Shown here in pieces: positions 50,227 to 59,676 of a stretch of 64,000 nucleotides of DNA; the first letter of the stretch is position 1, and every line of letters starts with the position of its first letter. Both the position numbers and the translations under genes were made by a program. The stretch lies in the NCBI GenBank assembly GCA_934524985.1, contig CAKSYT010000005.1, forward strand, positions 1-64,000, given 5' to 3'. This DNA is from an uncultured Faecalibacterium sp. (GTDB taxonomy: Bacteria; Bacillota; Clostridia; Oscillospirales; Ruminococcaceae). Below the pieces are notes generated by a model, which was not told the DNA's origin, searched no databases, and saw only the letters and a program-made list of their open reading frames with translations.

Positions 50227-50266
50227 AAAACCGCCGTATCTGCTTTGTAAACGGATACGGCGGCCG
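50227..50266 (-). terminator. terminator of ftsH
   Basis: ACCGCCGTATC and GATACGGCGG form a 10-bp stem, followed on the minus strand by TTTTCC. Confidence 0.7.
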
Positions 50267-50298
50267 GATTATTGCAAAAGATTCAAAATTTTTTATTT

Positions 50299-52149
50299 TC
50301 AGGAGTTTTCCGGTTTGTTTTCGGTATCATCGCGGTTGAGGATATCCATGAACTCCTCGCCGGTGATGGTCTCCTTCTGGTACAGGTACTGTGCCAGTTC
50401 GTCCAGCTTGGCGCGGTTCTCGGTCAGGATGCGGATGGCCTTTTCGTGCTGGGTCTTGACCAGCTCTACCACCTTCCGGTCGATCTCGCACTGGGTCTGA
50501 GCACTGCAGGCCAGCGAGGTATCGCCGCCCAGATACTGGTTGTTCACGGTTTCCAGCGCCACCATGTCAAATTCATCGCTCATGCCGTAGCGGGTCAGCA
50601 TGGCACGGGCAAGCTTGGTGGCCTGCTCAATATCATTGGACGCGCCGGTGGTGATGGAGTTGAAGGCTACCTCCTCGGCAGCGCGGCCGCCGGTCAGGGT
50701 GGCGATCTTGTTTTCCAGCTCGGCCTTGTTCATCAGGTAGTGGTTGCCCTCGTCCACCTGCATGGTGTAGCCCAGTGCGCCGGAGGTGCGGGGGATAATG
50801 GTGATCTTCTGTACCGGGGCAGAGTTGGACTGCTTGGCTGCCACAAGGGCGTGGCCGATCTCGTGGTAGGCTACGATGCACTTTTCGTGGTCGGTCAGGA
50901 TGGAGTTCTTCTTCTGGTAGCCGGCAATGACCACCTCGATGCTCTCCTCAAGGTCGGCCTGCGTCACGCTCTTGCGGCCTGCCCGCACGGCACGCAGGGC
51001 GGCTTCGTTTACAATGTTGGCCAGTTCTGCGCCGGAGGCACCGGAGGCCATGCGTGCCACGGTGTTGAAATCCACACCCGGGGCGATCTTCACCTTTTTG
51101 GCGTGTACCTTCAAGATCTCCTCGCGGCCCTTCAAATCGGGCAGCTCCACGGGCACGCGGCGGTCAAACCGGCCGGGACGGGTCAGGGCAGGGTCAAGGG
51201 AATCCGGGCGGTTGGTGGCTGCCAGAATAATAACGCCGGTGTTGCCCTCAAAGCCGTCCATCTCGGTAAGCAGCTGGTTCAGGGTCTGCTCGCGCTCGTC
51301 GTTGCCGCCAAACTGGCCGCTGTTGCGCTTCTGACCAATGGCATCGATTTCATCAATGAATACGATACAGGGTGCTTTCTCCTTGGCCTGCTTGAACAGG
51401 TCACGCACCTTGGAGGCGCCCATGCCCACGAACATCTCCACGAACTCCGAGCCGGAGATGGAGAAGAAGGGCACGTTGGATTCGCCTGCCACGGCCTTGG
51501 CCAGCATGGTCTTGCCGGTGCCCGGAGGGCCTACCAGCAGAATGCCCTTGGGCATGGAGGCACCGATCTCCTCGTACTTCTTGGGGTCGTGCAGATAATT
51601 GACGATCTCCTGCAGGTTCTCCTTGGCCTCGTCCTCACCGGCAACGTCCGCAAAGCGGATGCCGTGGGTGGACTGCACATACACCTTTGCGTTGGATTTG
51701 CCCGCGCCGCCGAACATCATAGAACTCGGGCCGCCGCCTGCCTTTTCCATCAGCTTTTTATTCATCTGGTTGCCGATGAAGCTGAACAGCAGGATGGGCA
51801 GCACGAACCACAGCAGAAAGCTGAGCACCGGCGAACCCTGCTCCACGATCTCGCTGGAGAACTGCGCGCCCGCATCGTACAGGCGCTCGGTCAGGCCGGG
51901 GTCGTTCATCAGGCCGGTCTTGTAGATCTGCTTGTTGTCCTTATCCGTAAAAATGATCTGGTTGGACTGGATATCTACCTTGCCGATGTTCTCCTGCTCG
52001 GTCATGCTCATAAAGGTGCCGTAGTCTACCTCCTGCACCTGACGCTCGGCCAGCCATGGCATGACCACAAGGTTGATGACCAGCAGCACCAGCAGCACGA
52101 TGGCGTAGTAGATGGCCAACGGCTTTCTGGATGGCTTGACTTCTTTCAT
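50299..52149 (-). CDS. ftsH: ATP-dependent zinc metalloprotease FtsH
   Basis: A 616-residue membrane AAA+ protease that degrades damaged membrane proteins and regulators. Two transmembrane helices (about 12-30 and 110-128) flank an extracytoplasmic domain. AAA part: Walker A GPPGTGKT (about 208-215), Walker [12 protein letters not shown], the second region of homology [20 protein letters not shown], then the protease HEIGH (429-433) with a third ligand Asp further on. ATG follows AAGGAG. A TATACT -10 is at 52201-52206 on the minus strand; the -35 is poor. Confidence 0.98.
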   Translation of the reverse strand: MKEVKPSRKPLAIYYAIVLLVLLVINLVVMPWLAERQVQEVDYGTFMSMTEQENIGKVDIQSNQIIFTDKDNKQIYKTGLMNDPGLTERLYDAGAQFSSEIVEQGSPVLSFLLWFVLPILLFSFIGNQMNKKLMEKAGGGPSSMMFGGAGKSNAKVYVQSTHGIRFADVAGEDEAKENLQEIVNYLHDPKKYEEIGASMPKGILLVGPPGTGKTMLAKAVAGESNVPFFSISGSEFVEMFVGMGASKVRDLFKQAKEKAPCIVFIDEIDAIGQKRNSGQFGGNDEREQTLNQLLTEMDGFEGNTGVIILAATNRPDSLDPALTRPGRFDRRVPVELPDLKGREEILKVHAKKVKIAPGVDFNTVARMASGASGAELANIVNEAALRAVRAGRKSVTQADLEESIEVVIAGYQKKNSILTDHEKCIVAYHEIGHALVAAKQSNSAPVQKITIIPRTSGALGYTMQVDEGNHYLMNKAELENKIATLTGGRAAEEVAFNSITTGASNDIEQATKLARAMLTRYGMSDEFDMVALETVNNQYLGGDTSLACSAQTQCEIDRKVVELVKTQHEKAIRILTENRAKLDELAQYLYQKETITGEEFMDILNRDDTENKPENS

Positions 52150-52331
52150 GGGAATTTTCTCCTTCTATATAAAGTGGGCTTCCACCCGTTTGCTGCGCCC
52201 AGTATACCACACCTTTCCGCCCGGCGACAGCGCAGCGAGGGCAACTTTGCAAAAACTTAGCAGTTTCTTAACAAAGAGGGCTAAAGCCGCTCAGTTGCTA
52301 TATGATAGGTGCACAGAAGGCTTGCCGGGAA

Positions 52332-52383
52332 AAGCCTTCCCCCGGTCGGGGGAAGGTGGCGCGCAGCGCCGGATGAGGGTGCA
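52332..52383 (+). repeat. family-2 double-hairpin repeat, copy f
   Basis: CTTCCCCC/GGGGGAAG stem, GGCGC-GCA-GCGCC stem, then GGATGAGGG. It sits between ftsH and the leucine T-box promoter. Confidence 0.8.
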
Positions 52384-52463
52384 GGGGAGCGGTAACCTCA
52401 ATTTTTCATGATTTTCCCCATGGCATTGTGAAATGCTTTCATCTTTATCCTGAACGAAACTTC

Positions 52464-52492
52464 TTGACACTTTCTGGCAGGCGTGCTAAAAT
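52464..52492 (+). promoter_or_regulatory. promoter of the leucine T-box leader
   Basis: Consensus TTGACA (52464-52469), 17 bp, TAAAAT (52487-52492). Confidence 0.8.
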
Positions 52493-52514
52493 TATCTCAC
52501 TTTCAACAAAGTGC

Positions 52515-52811
52515 AAATGCGTTGACGGGGATAAAATGATCTTTCTTCTGCGTGCAGAGAGCCGCCGGGTGGTGCAAGGCGGGTGCAGAGAACTTCGGAT
52601 ACTGGCCCACGAGCGGCAGAACTGAACGGATAAGTAGGTTCTGACGGACGCCCACCGTTACAGGGGCAGCGATTCGCCGTTTTGGCCGATCGTGCAAAGT
52701 GGCTGTACCTGACCGTGCAGCAAGGAGAGTGGTACCACGGGTGCCCTGTAAAAGCAATTTACAGGCTCTCGTCTCTCAAGGTTTTCGCCTTGAAAGACGG
52801 GAGCCTTTTTT
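52515..52811 (+). promoter_or_regulatory. T-box riboswitch, leucine type
   Basis: Stem I begins near 52515 with the AGAGAGCCG stretch; the specifier is CTT (Leu) at 52593-52595 in GAACTTCGG. The T-box proper AGAGTGGTACCACGG is at 52726-52740. The terminator stem (52764-52781 with 52788-52805) is followed by TTTTTT. Uncharged tRNA-Leu should favour the antiterminator and allow leuA expression. It, copies f-h of family 2 and the promoters account for 52150-52988. Confidence 0.92.
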
Positions 52812-52833
52812 CGTACAACGGTTGCAGTAGGGC

Positions 52834-52886
52834 AAAAGGCTTCCCCCGGCCGGGGGAAGCTGTCACCGCAGGTGACTGATGAGGGC
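52834..52886 (+). repeat. family-2 double-hairpin repeat, copy g
   Basis: GCTTCCCCC/GGGGGAAGC stem, GTCACC-GCA-GGTGAC stem, then TGATGAGGG. It begins only 23 bases after the T-box terminator. Confidence 0.8.
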
Positions 52887-52913
52887 GCAGGCAAGCAGCT
52901 GCTGCCGGGAAAT

Positions 52914-52966
52914 CACCCCTCATCCGGCGCTACGCGCCACCTTCCCCCAAGGGGTGAAGGCTTTAT
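52914..52966 (-). repeat. family-2 double-hairpin repeat, copy h
   Basis: Reverse unit: CTTCACCCCTTGGGGGAAG-type stem, GGCGC-GTA-GCGCC stem, GGATGAGGG. With copy g it forms an inverted pair in the leuA 5' untranslated region. Confidence 0.75.
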
Positions 52967-52988
52967 GCTATTTCAGGAGGACAACAGG

Positions 52989-54641
52989 ATGATGGACGCT
53001 ACCAAGTACGCACCGGGGTACTACCCGGTACCCGCCGGTTATGACAGCTGGGTAAAAAAAGACCATATTGAAAAAGCTCCCGCATGGTGCAGCGTGGATC
53101 TGCGGGACGGCAATCAGGCACTGATCGTGCCCATGAGCCTTGCAGAAAAGCTGGAGTTCTTCCAGATGCTGGTGAAGATCGGCTTCAAGGAGATCGAGGT
53201 GGGCTTCCCCGCCGCCAGCGAGACCGAGTACGAGTTCCTGCGCACTCTGATCGAAAAGGACATGATCCCCGCCGATGTCACCGTGCAGGTGCTGACCCAG
53301 TGCCGCGACCATATCATCCGCCGCACCTTCGAGGCGGTCAAGGGCGCACCCCGGGCAGTGATCCACTTCTACAACTCCACCTCCGTGGCACAGCGGGAGC
53401 AGGTGTTCCACAAGTCCAAGGAGGAGATCAAGCAGATCGCCGTAGACGGCGCAAAGCTGGTCAAGCAGCTCAGCGAGGAGTACGAGGGCAACTTCCTGTT
53501 TGAGTACAGCCCCGAAAGCTTTACCGGCACCGAGGTGGACTACGCCGTAGAGGTGTGCAACGCCGTGCTGGATATCATGCAGCCCACCCCGGAGCGCCCC
53601 ATGATCATCAATCTGCCGGTGACCGTGGAGATGAGTATGCCCCATGTGTACGCCAACCAGATCGAGTATTGCGACAAGCACCTGAAGTACCGCGACAGCG
53701 TGATCATCTCTACCCACCCCCACAACGACCGCGGCACCGGCGTAGCCTGTGCAGAGCTGGCAGTGCTGGCAGGCGCACAGCGCGTGGAGTGCTGCCTGTT
53801 CGGCAACGGAGAACGTACCGGCAATGTGGACGCCGTAACGCTGGCCATGAATATGTACAGCCACGGCGTAGACCCCAAGCTGGACTTCTCGGATATGCCC
53901 GCCATCTGCGCCACCTACGAGCGGGTGACCCGGATGCATATCTACGAGCGTACCCCCTACGCCGGGCAGCTGGTATTTGCCGCCTTCTCCGGCAGCCATC
54001 AGGACGCCATTGCCAAGGGCATGGCGTACCGCAAGCAGACCGGCGAGCACCGCTGGACCTGCCCCTACATCCCGGTGGATCCCCACGACATCGGCCGCAC
54101 CTATGACGCCGACGTCATCCGCATCAACAGCCAGAGCGGCAAGGGCGGCATCGGCTTTGTGCTGGAGCAGAACTACGGCTACAACCTGCCCCCCAAGATG
54201 CGAGAGGCGCTGGGCTATAAGGTCAAGAGCGTGTCCGACCACAACCACAAGGAGCTGAGCGCTGCCGAGGTGCTGCACATCTTCGAGGATACCTACCTCA
54301 ACCGCGCAAAGCCGCTGAACGTGGTGGAAGCCCACTTTGCACAGGTGAACGGCATTACCGCCACGGTCACGCTGGAGCTGAACGGCCAGCGCAAGGTGGT
54401 CACCTCGGTGGGCAACGGCCGTCTGGATGCCGTAGCCAACGCCATCCAGAGCGCTACCGGCATGGACTTCCATCTGGAAAACTACTCTGAGCACAGTCTG
54501 GACGAGGGCTCTACCTCCCGCGCAGCCTCTTATGTGGGCCTTGTCTGGGGCGACAACACGGTCACATGGGGTGCCGGTACCGACACCGACATCATCGTAG
54601 CCGGTATCCGCGCCCTTGTCAGTGCGATCAATAATCGATAA
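52989..54641 (+). CDS. leuA: 2-isopropylmalate synthase, long (type 2) form
   Basis: A 550-residue enzyme for the first step of leucine synthesis: 2-ketoisovalerate plus acetyl-CoA gives 2-isopropylmalate. DLRDGNQALI (about 40-49), the metal-binding HPHNDRGTG (about 243-251) and LFGNGERTGNVDA (about 270-282) are in the TIM barrel; a regulatory leucine-binding domain follows from about 430. The length fits the LeuA type 2 class. ATG at 52989 has GGAGG 8 bases upstream; a second ATG follows at once. It is first in leuA-leuC-leuD-leuB under the leucine T-box. Confidence 0.95.
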   Translation: MMDATKYAPGYYPVPAGYDSWVKKDHIEKAPAWCSVDLRDGNQALIVPMSLAEKLEFFQMLVKIGFKEIEVGFPAASETEYEFLRTLIEKDMIPADVTVQVLTQCRDHIIRRTFEAVKGAPRAVIHFYNSTSVAQREQVFHKSKEEIKQIAVDGAKLVKQLSEEYEGNFLFEYSPESFTGTEVDYAVEVCNAVLDIMQPTPERPMIINLPVTVEMSMPHVYANQIEYCDKHLKYRDSVIISTHPHNDRGTGVACAELAVLAGAQRVECCLFGNGERTGNVDAVTLAMNMYSHGVDPKLDFSDMPAICATYERVTRMHIYERTPYAGQLVFAAFSGSHQDAIAKGMAYRKQTGEHRWTCPYIPVDPHDIGRTYDADVIRINSQSGKGGIGFVLEQNYGYNLPPKMREALGYKVKSVSDHNHKELSAAEVLHIFEDTYLNRAKPLNVVEAHFAQVNGITATVTLELNGQRKVVTSVGNGRLDAVANAIQSATGMDFHLENYSEHSLDEGSTSRAASYVGLVWGDNTVTWGAGTDTDIIVAGIRALVSAINNR

Positions 54642-54667
54642 AAAGGGAAGATGCCGCTTTCCACTGT

Positions 54668-54783
54668 GGCCCCTTCTGTGAAAATGCGTTTGTCGCAGTC
54701 CGCAGGCTGCGACAAACGCGGAATTTAAAATCGTAATTCCGCTATTTATGGCCAAAGCGAAGCGGAGGCCATTCTAAATCGTA
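54668..54783 (+). repeat. family-1 hairpin repeat, copy G, inside the leu operon
   Basis: Head CCCCTTCTGTGAAAA, hairpin 1 (54686-54698 with 54707-54719), linker ending AATTCCGCT, hairpin 2 (ATGGCC 54748-54753 with GGCCAT 54767-54772), AAATCGTA tail. It lies between co-directional leuA and leuC and may act as a processing or attenuation point. Confidence 0.85.
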
Positions 54784-54862
54784 TGAGCCTTCCAAAAACG
54801 CTTTTCTTACCAGAGACCCTTTCCTGAGAGAGTTGTACATAAGTAAAAAGGAGAAAACTACC

Positions 54863-56122
54863 ATGGGAATGACCCTGACGCAGAAGATCCTTGCCGCACA
54901 CGCCGGACTGCCGGAGGTCAAGGCAGGCCAGCTGATCAACGCAAAATTGGACATTGTGCTGGGCAACGATATCACCACCCCGGTGGCCATCAACGAGTTT
55001 GAACGCGCCGGTTTTGACCGCGTGTTCGATAAAGAGCATATCGCCATTGTGCTGGATCACTTTGTACCCAATAAGGATATCAAGAGCGCTACCCAGTCCA
55101 AGCAGTGCCGGGAGTTTGCCAATAAATACGATATCCTCAACTTCTACGATGTAGGCCAGATGGGCATCGAGCACGCGCTGCTGCCGGAAAAAGGCATCGT
55201 CACCGCCGGAGACTGCGTGATCGGCGCGGACAGCCACACCTGCACCTACGGTGCGCTGGGTGCCTTTTCCACCGGTGTAGGCTCTACCGATATGGCCGCA
55301 GGCATGGCCACCGGCATGGCATGGTTCAAGGTGCCCTCTGCCATCAAGTTCGTGCTCACCGGCAAATTCAATCCCCGGGTGTCCGGCAAGGATCTGATCT
55401 TGCACATCATCGGCATGATCGGTGTGGACGGCGCACTGTATAAGTCCATGGAATTCACCGGTCCGGGCGTGGCAGGGCTTACCATGGATGACCGCCTGTG
55501 CATCTGCAATATGGCCATTGAGGCCGGTGCCAAGAACGGCATCTTCCCGGTGGATGAGGTGACCAAGGCTTATCTTGCAGGCCGCAGCCAGCGCCCGCCG
55601 GTGTTCTACGAGGCCGACCCCGATGCCGTGTACGAAAAGACCATCGAGATCGACCTCGGCGCACTGGAGCCCACCGTCAGCTACCCCCATCTGCCCGAGA
55701 ACACCCATGTTGCCAGCGAGGGCAAGGACATCAAGATCGATCAGGTAGTCATCGGTAGCTGCACCAACGGCCGCTTAGAGGACATGGAGGCCGCCTATAA
55801 CATCCTCAAGGGCAAGCACATCGCCAAGGGCGTGCGCGGCATCATCATCCCCGCCACCATGGCTGTCTATAAGGAGTGCATCCTGCGGGGCTGGACCACC
55901 GCCTTTATCGACGCGGGTTGCATCGTGTCCACCCCCACCTGCGGCCCCTGTCTGGGCGGCTACATGGGCATTCTGGCAGCGGGCGAGCGCTGCGTTTCCA
56001 CCACCAACCGCAACTTTGTGGGACGCATGGGTCATGTGGACAGCGAGGTCTATCTGGCCTCTCCCGCCACCGCCGCCGCCAGCGCCCTGACCGGCTACAT
56101 CACCGACCCGCGCACGGTCTGA
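54863..56122 (+). CDS. leuC: 3-isopropylmalate dehydratase large subunit
   Basis: A 419-residue aconitase-type subunit; with LeuD it isomerises 2- to 3-isopropylmalate. The [4Fe-4S] ligands lie in GSCTNGR (about 298-304) and STPTCGPC (about 356-363). [20 protein letters not shown] (about 122-141) is another signature. ATG at 54863 follows AAGGAG. Length matches the bacterial/archaeal short LeuC (HacA-like) class. Confidence 0.96.
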   Translation: MGMTLTQKILAAHAGLPEVKAGQLINAKLDIVLGNDITTPVAINEFERAGFDRVFDKEHIAIVLDHFVPNKDIKSATQSKQCREFANKYDILNFYDVGQMGIEHALLPEKGIVTAGDCVIGADSHTCTYGALGAFSTGVGSTDMAAGMATGMAWFKVPSAIKFVLTGKFNPRVSGKDLILHIIGMIGVDGALYKSMEFTGPGVAGLTMDDRLCICNMAIEAGAKNGIFPVDEVTKAYLAGRSQRPPVFYEADPDAVYEKTIEIDLGALEPTVSYPHLPENTHVASEGKDIKIDQVVIGSCTNGRLEDMEAAYNILKGKHIAKGVRGIIIPATMAVYKECILRGWTTAFIDAGCIVSTPTCGPCLGGYMGILAAGERCVSTTNRNFVGRMGHVDSEVYLASPATAAASALTGYITDPRTV

Positions 56123-56140
56123 CCCGAAAGGAGCATGAGC

Positions 56141-56623
56141 ATGAACGCAAGAGGTTCTGTTTTCAAATACCCGGATAACGTGGATACCGACGTCATCATT
56201 CCGGCACGCCACCTGAACACGCAGGATGCCAAGGAGCTTGCCAGCCACTGCATGGAGGATATCGACAAGGACTTTGTGGACCGGGTGCAGCCCGGCGATA
56301 TCATGGTGGGCGGCTGGAACTTTGGCTGCGGCTCCTCCCGCGAGCACGCACCCCTGTGCATCAAGACCGCCGGCATCGCGGTGGTCATTGCCAAAAGCTT
56401 TGCCCGCATCTTTTACCGCAACAGCATCAACATCGGCCTGCCCATCATGGAGTGCCCGGAGGCTGTGGATGCCATCGAGGCAGGGGACACTGTTCAGGTG
56501 GACTTTGATACCGGCGTCATCACCGACGAGACCAACGGCAAGGTGTTCCACGCCGAGCCCTTCCCACCCTTTATCCAGAACATCATCTCCGCCGGCGGCC
56601 TGATGAAGGCCATCCAGAAATAA
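56141..56623 (+). CDS. leuD: 3-isopropylmalate dehydratase small subunit
   Basis: A 160-residue swivel domain partner of Leu[16 protein letters not shown] (about 10-24) and [15 protein letters not shown] (about 53-67) are diagnostic. ATG at 56141 is chosen because AAAGGAG is 7 bases upstream; the ATG at 56135 is too close to that site. Confidence 0.96.
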   Translation: MNARGSVFKYPDNVDTDVIIPARHLNTQDAKELASHCMEDIDKDFVDRVQPGDIMVGGWNFGCGSSREHAPLCIKTAGIAVVIAKSFARIFYRNSINIGLPIMECPEAVDAIEAGDTVQVDFDTGVITDETNGKVFHAEPFPPFIQNIISAGGLMKAIQK

Positions 56624-56672
56624 GCCTGTCTCCATCCGTGAAAATGTGTTTGGAGCATAAAAGGAGTACCTC

Positions 56673-57749
56673 ATGGAAAAAAATATTGCTGTCATCTGGG
56701 GCGATTGCTCCAGTCCGGAGATCGTAAAGCAGACCCTCCGGGTGTTGGATAAGGTGGCTGAAAAGTACGGCCATACCTTCCACTACACCGCTGCCGCCAT
56801 GGGCGGCGAGGCCATTGATAAGTACGGTGACCCGCTGCCCCAGCACGAACTGGATAAGTGCCTTGCCGCCGACAGCGTGCTGCTGGGCGCGGTGGGCGGC
56901 CCCAAGTGGGAGGGTCTGCCCGGAGAGCAGCGGCCGGAAAAAGGTCTGCTGCGGCTGCGCGCCGGGATGGGGCTGTACGCCAACAACCGCCCCGCGAAGA
57001 TCTGGCCGCAGCTGGCACCTGCCAGCCCTTTAAAGCCCGAGATCGTGGCACAGGGCATTGATTTTATCATCGTGCGGGAGCTGATCGGCGGCGTGTACTT
57101 CGGCAATCACGAGACCCACACGCTGGAAAACGGTGAAAAGCAGGCCGTGGACACCATGCCCTATGCAGAGCACGAGATCGAGCGCATTGGCCGCATCGGC
57201 TTCGAGACCGCCCGCAAGCGCCGCAAAAAGCTGTGCTGTGTGGATAAGGCCAACGTGCTGGACACCAGCCGTCTGTGGCGCACCGTGATGCACCGGCTGC
57301 AGGCCGAGTACCCGGACGTGGAGTACAGCGAGATGTTCGTGGACAACTGCGCTATGCAGATCGTGAAGAACCCCGCCCAGTTTGACGTCATCGTCACCGA
57401 GAATATGTTCGGCGATATCCTGTCGGACGAGGCTTCCATGATCACCGGCTCTATCGGCATGATCCCGTCCTCCAGCCTTGGCGACGGCACCCGGGGCCTG
57501 TACGAGCCTATCCACGGCTCTGCCCCGGACATTGCAGGCAAGGATATTGTAAACCCCACCGCCTGCATCCTGTCCGCTGCCATGATGCTGCGGTACTCCT
57601 TTGGCATGGCAGCAGAAGCCGATGCCATTGAAAACGCCGTGAGCCGTGTGCTGGACAAGGGTCTGCGCACCGCCGACAACATGAGCGATGGCTGCACCTG
57701 CCTTGGCTGCACCGCCATGGGCGATGCCATTCTGGCAGAGCTTTCATGA
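56673..57749 (+). CDS. leuB: 3-isopropylmalate dehydrogenase
   Basis: A 358-residue NAD-dependent oxidative decarboxylase giving 2-ketoisocaproate. VGGPKWEG (about 70-77), LLRLRAGMGLYANNRP (about 89-104) and the metal/substrate motif TENMFGDILSDEASMITGS (about 239-257) are present. ATG follows AAGGAG. It ends the leu operon; hairpin repeat copy H begins at the stop codon. Confidence 0.97.
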   Translation: MEKNIAVIWGDCSSPEIVKQTLRVLDKVAEKYGHTFHYTAAAMGGEAIDKYGDPLPQHELDKCLAADSVLLGAVGGPKWEGLPGEQRPEKGLLRLRAGMGLYANNRPAKIWPQLAPASPLKPEIVAQGIDFIIVRELIGGVYFGNHETHTLENGEKQAVDTMPYAEHEIERIGRIGFETARKRRKKLCCVDKANVLDTSRLWRTVMHRLQAEYPDVEYSEMFVDNCAMQIVKNPAQFDVIVTENMFGDILSDEASMITGSIGMIPSSSLGDGTRGLYEPIHGSAPDIAGKDIVNPTACILSAAMMLRYSFGMAAEADAIENAVSRVLDKGLRTADNMSDGCTCLGCTAMGDAILAELS

Positions 57750-57861
57750 TTTGAAATGCGCTCCGCTTCCGCTCTGCGCATAGTTCAAGGAAAAACTATT
57801 TATAATTTCGGAATACCGGAGCGTCTGCGGACGCTCCGGTATTCCATTTTCACGGGAGGGG
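57750..57861 (-). repeat. family-1 hairpin repeat, copy H
   Basis: Reverse orientation: hairpin 2 (ATGCGC 57756-57761 with GCGCAT 57776-57781), A/T linker, a perfect 16-bp hairpin 1 (57810-57825 with 57830-57845), then TTTTCACGGGAGGGG. Confidence 0.85.
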
Positions 57862-57925
57862 TCGTAAAGGCAAACGGCAGTTGCAGCGCTCGTTTCCTGC
57901 GGAAACAGTCGCGCTGCGGCGGCTG

Positions 57926-58039
57926 AATCCTCCCGTGAAAAAAGGGATTCTGAAAAGCCCGCAGGCTTTTCAGAATCCCTAATAAAAATACTAATTCTTC
58001 TGAAGATGTGCAGAGCGAAGCGGAGCACATTATAAATAA
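57926..58039 (+). repeat. family-1 hairpin repeat, copy I
   Basis: CCTCCCGTGAAAA head, perfect 16-bp hairpin 1 (57944-57959 with 57964-57979), linker, hairpin 2 (ATGTGC 58006-58011 with GCACAT 58025-58030). Head-to-head with copy H; together they fill the gap between leuB and the convergent ABC operon. Confidence 0.85.
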
Positions 58040-58045
58040 GTCCGC

Positions 58046-58810
58046 TTACAGCATCTTGGAGAGAAAGGCTTTCAGGCGGGGGTGCTTGGGGTTCGTGAAC
58101 AGCTCCTGCGGCGGCTCGTCCTCCTGAATTTTGCCATCGTCGATGAAGATGACACGGTTGGACACCTCGCGGGCAAAGCCCATTTCGTGGGTGACCACCA
58201 GCATAGTGATGCCGGTGTGTGCCAGCTCCTTCATCAGTTCCAGCACCTCGCCCACCATCTCGGGGTCAAGGGCGCTGGTGGGCTCGTCGAACAGGATCAC
58301 GTCCGGGTCCATGGCCAGCGCACGGGCAATGGCGATGCGCTGCTGCTGACCGCCGGACAGGCTTTTGGGGTAGACGTTGGCCTTGTCGGCCAGACCTACG
58401 CGGGCCAGCAGCTCGTCTGCTCGGGCAGAAATGGCTTCCTTGTCCTTCAGCTTCAGCAGGCTGGGTGCCAGCTCAAGGTTCTTTTTCACGGTCAGGTGGG
58501 GGAACAGGTTGAAGTGCTGGAACACCATGCCCATCTTCTGGCGCACGGCATCGATGTGCGCCTCGTCCACCTCAACTCCCTCAAACTTGATGGAGCCGGA
58601 GGAAGGGGTCTCCAACCGGTTCAGGCAGCGCAGAAAGGTGGACTTGCCGCAGCCGGAAGGGCCGATCAGGCAAACCACGTCGCCGCGGTAGATATCAAGG
58701 TCGATGCCCTTCAGCACGTCCAGCGTGGGGTCGGCCTTTTTTGCGCCGCGCTTTTTTACGCCGCCGTAGGTCTTGGTCAGGCCGCGTACTTCCAAAATCT
58801 TATCGGTCAC
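58046..58810 (-). CDS. polar amino-acid ABC transporter ATP-binding protein
   Basis: A 254-residue GlnQ/ArtP-type ATPase. Walker [10 protein letters not shown] (about 44-52), [15 protein letters not shown] (about 150-164), Walker [15 protein letters not shown] (about 169-182), THEMGFAR. An unusual [11 protein letters not shown] insertion (about 15-25) follows the first strand, similar in place to the insertion in the other amino-acid ATPase of the window. Start is GTG at 58810 behind GGAGG; it overlaps its permease gene by 11 bases. Confidence 0.94.
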   Translation of the reverse strand: MTDKILEVRGLTKTYGGVKKRGAKKADPTLDVLKGIDLDIYRGDVVCLIGPSGCGKSTFLRCLNRLETPSSGSIKFEGVEVDEAHIDAVRQKMGMVFQHFNLFPHLTVKKNLELAPSLLKLKDKEAISARADELLARVGLADKANVYPKSLSGGQQQRIAIARALAMDPDVILFDEPTSALDPEMVGEVLELMKELAHTGITMLVVTHEMGFAREVSNRVIFIDDGKIQEDEPPQELFTNPKHPRLKAFLSKML

Positions 58811-59564
58811 TTTGTGCCAGCCTCCTCTCAAACTTGCTCAGCAGCCATGTAAACAGCATAACAAGGATCAGGTAGATCAGTGCAACGCCCAGCAGGGGGA
58901 ACATGGCTTCGTAGGTGCGGTTCATAATGCCCTGTGCGGCATACAGCAGCTCCTTGCCGCCGATGGTGGTGATTAGGGAAGTATCCTTGAGTAGGATGAT
59001 GAACTCGTTGCCCAGTGCAGGCAGCACCGCACGGATGGCCTGCGGGATGATGATGACCACCATGGTGGTCATGTAGTTCAGGCCAAGGCTGCGCCCGGCT
59101 TCCATCTGGCCGGGGTCCACAGCCATCAGGCCGCCGCGGATGATCTCGGATACATACGCGCCGGAGTTGATGCCCAACGTCAGCGCACCCACCATGGTAA
59201 AGTTGCGGCTGTTGGCAAAAATGACCATGCTCATGATCAGCAGCTGCACCATCATGGGCGTGCCGCGGATGATGGTGGTGTACACCTGACACACCGCGTT
59301 AAAAAAGCCCAGCACCGCATTTTTGTGGCCGGGACGCTGCTGGTCGTGGGTCACGCGCACCAGCGCCACCACGCTGCCCAGCACCACGCCCAGCGCCAGC
59401 GCCAGTGCGGTGACCAGCAGGGTGGTGCCCACGCCGCTGATGTACTGCATCCAGCGGTCCTTCAGCAGAAAGGCCTGATAAAACTTGAAGAAGAAATCCT
59501 GTCCAAAGCTTAGCTTTGTGCCGCTGTTGAGCAGCTCTTTGAGCAGTTCGTATTGCGCAGCCAT
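58800..59564 (-). CDS. polar amino-acid ABC transporter permease
   Basis: A 254-residue HisMQ-type permease with a soluble N-terminus of about 30 residues and five helices. [20 protein letters not shown] (about 91-110) and the [20 protein letters not shown] loop (about 156-175) are typical. ATG follows GTGAGG. Confidence 0.93.
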   Translation of the reverse strand: MAAQYELLKELLNSGTKLSFGQDFFFKFYQAFLLKDRWMQYISGVGTTLLVTALALALGVVLGSVVALVRVTHDQQRPGHKNAVLGFFNAVCQVYTTIIRGTPMMVQLLIMSMVIFANSRNFTMVGALTLGINSGAYVSEIIRGGLMAVDPGQMEAGRSLGLNYMTTMVVIIIPQAIRAVLPALGNEFIILLKDTSLITTIGGKELLYAAQGIMNRTYEAMFPLLGVALIYLILVMLFTWLLSKFERRLAQSDR

Positions 59565-59612
59565 TCACATCCTCACTTTCTGTTTGTCAATAAATTGTAA
59601 CCACTTTTTTCT

Positions 59613-59643
59613 AAAAAAAGAGGTGCCCCGGAGCGGGGCGCCT
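59613..59643 (-). terminator. hairpin between binding protein and permease genes
   Basis: AGGTGCCCC and GGGGCGCCT (59621-59629 with 59635-59643) form a stem with one G-U pair, followed on the minus strand by TTTTTTTA. A partial terminator that would favour the binding protein. Confidence 0.75.
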
Positions 59644-59676
59644 CCTTGGGTACGGAAATGGTACAGGGCACGCAGC

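Noticed and set aside
50272..52260. A 662-residue plus-strand frame antisense to ftsH
   Set aside because: FtsH is certain from its AAA and HEIGH motifs; the antisense frame is a GC-bias artefact.
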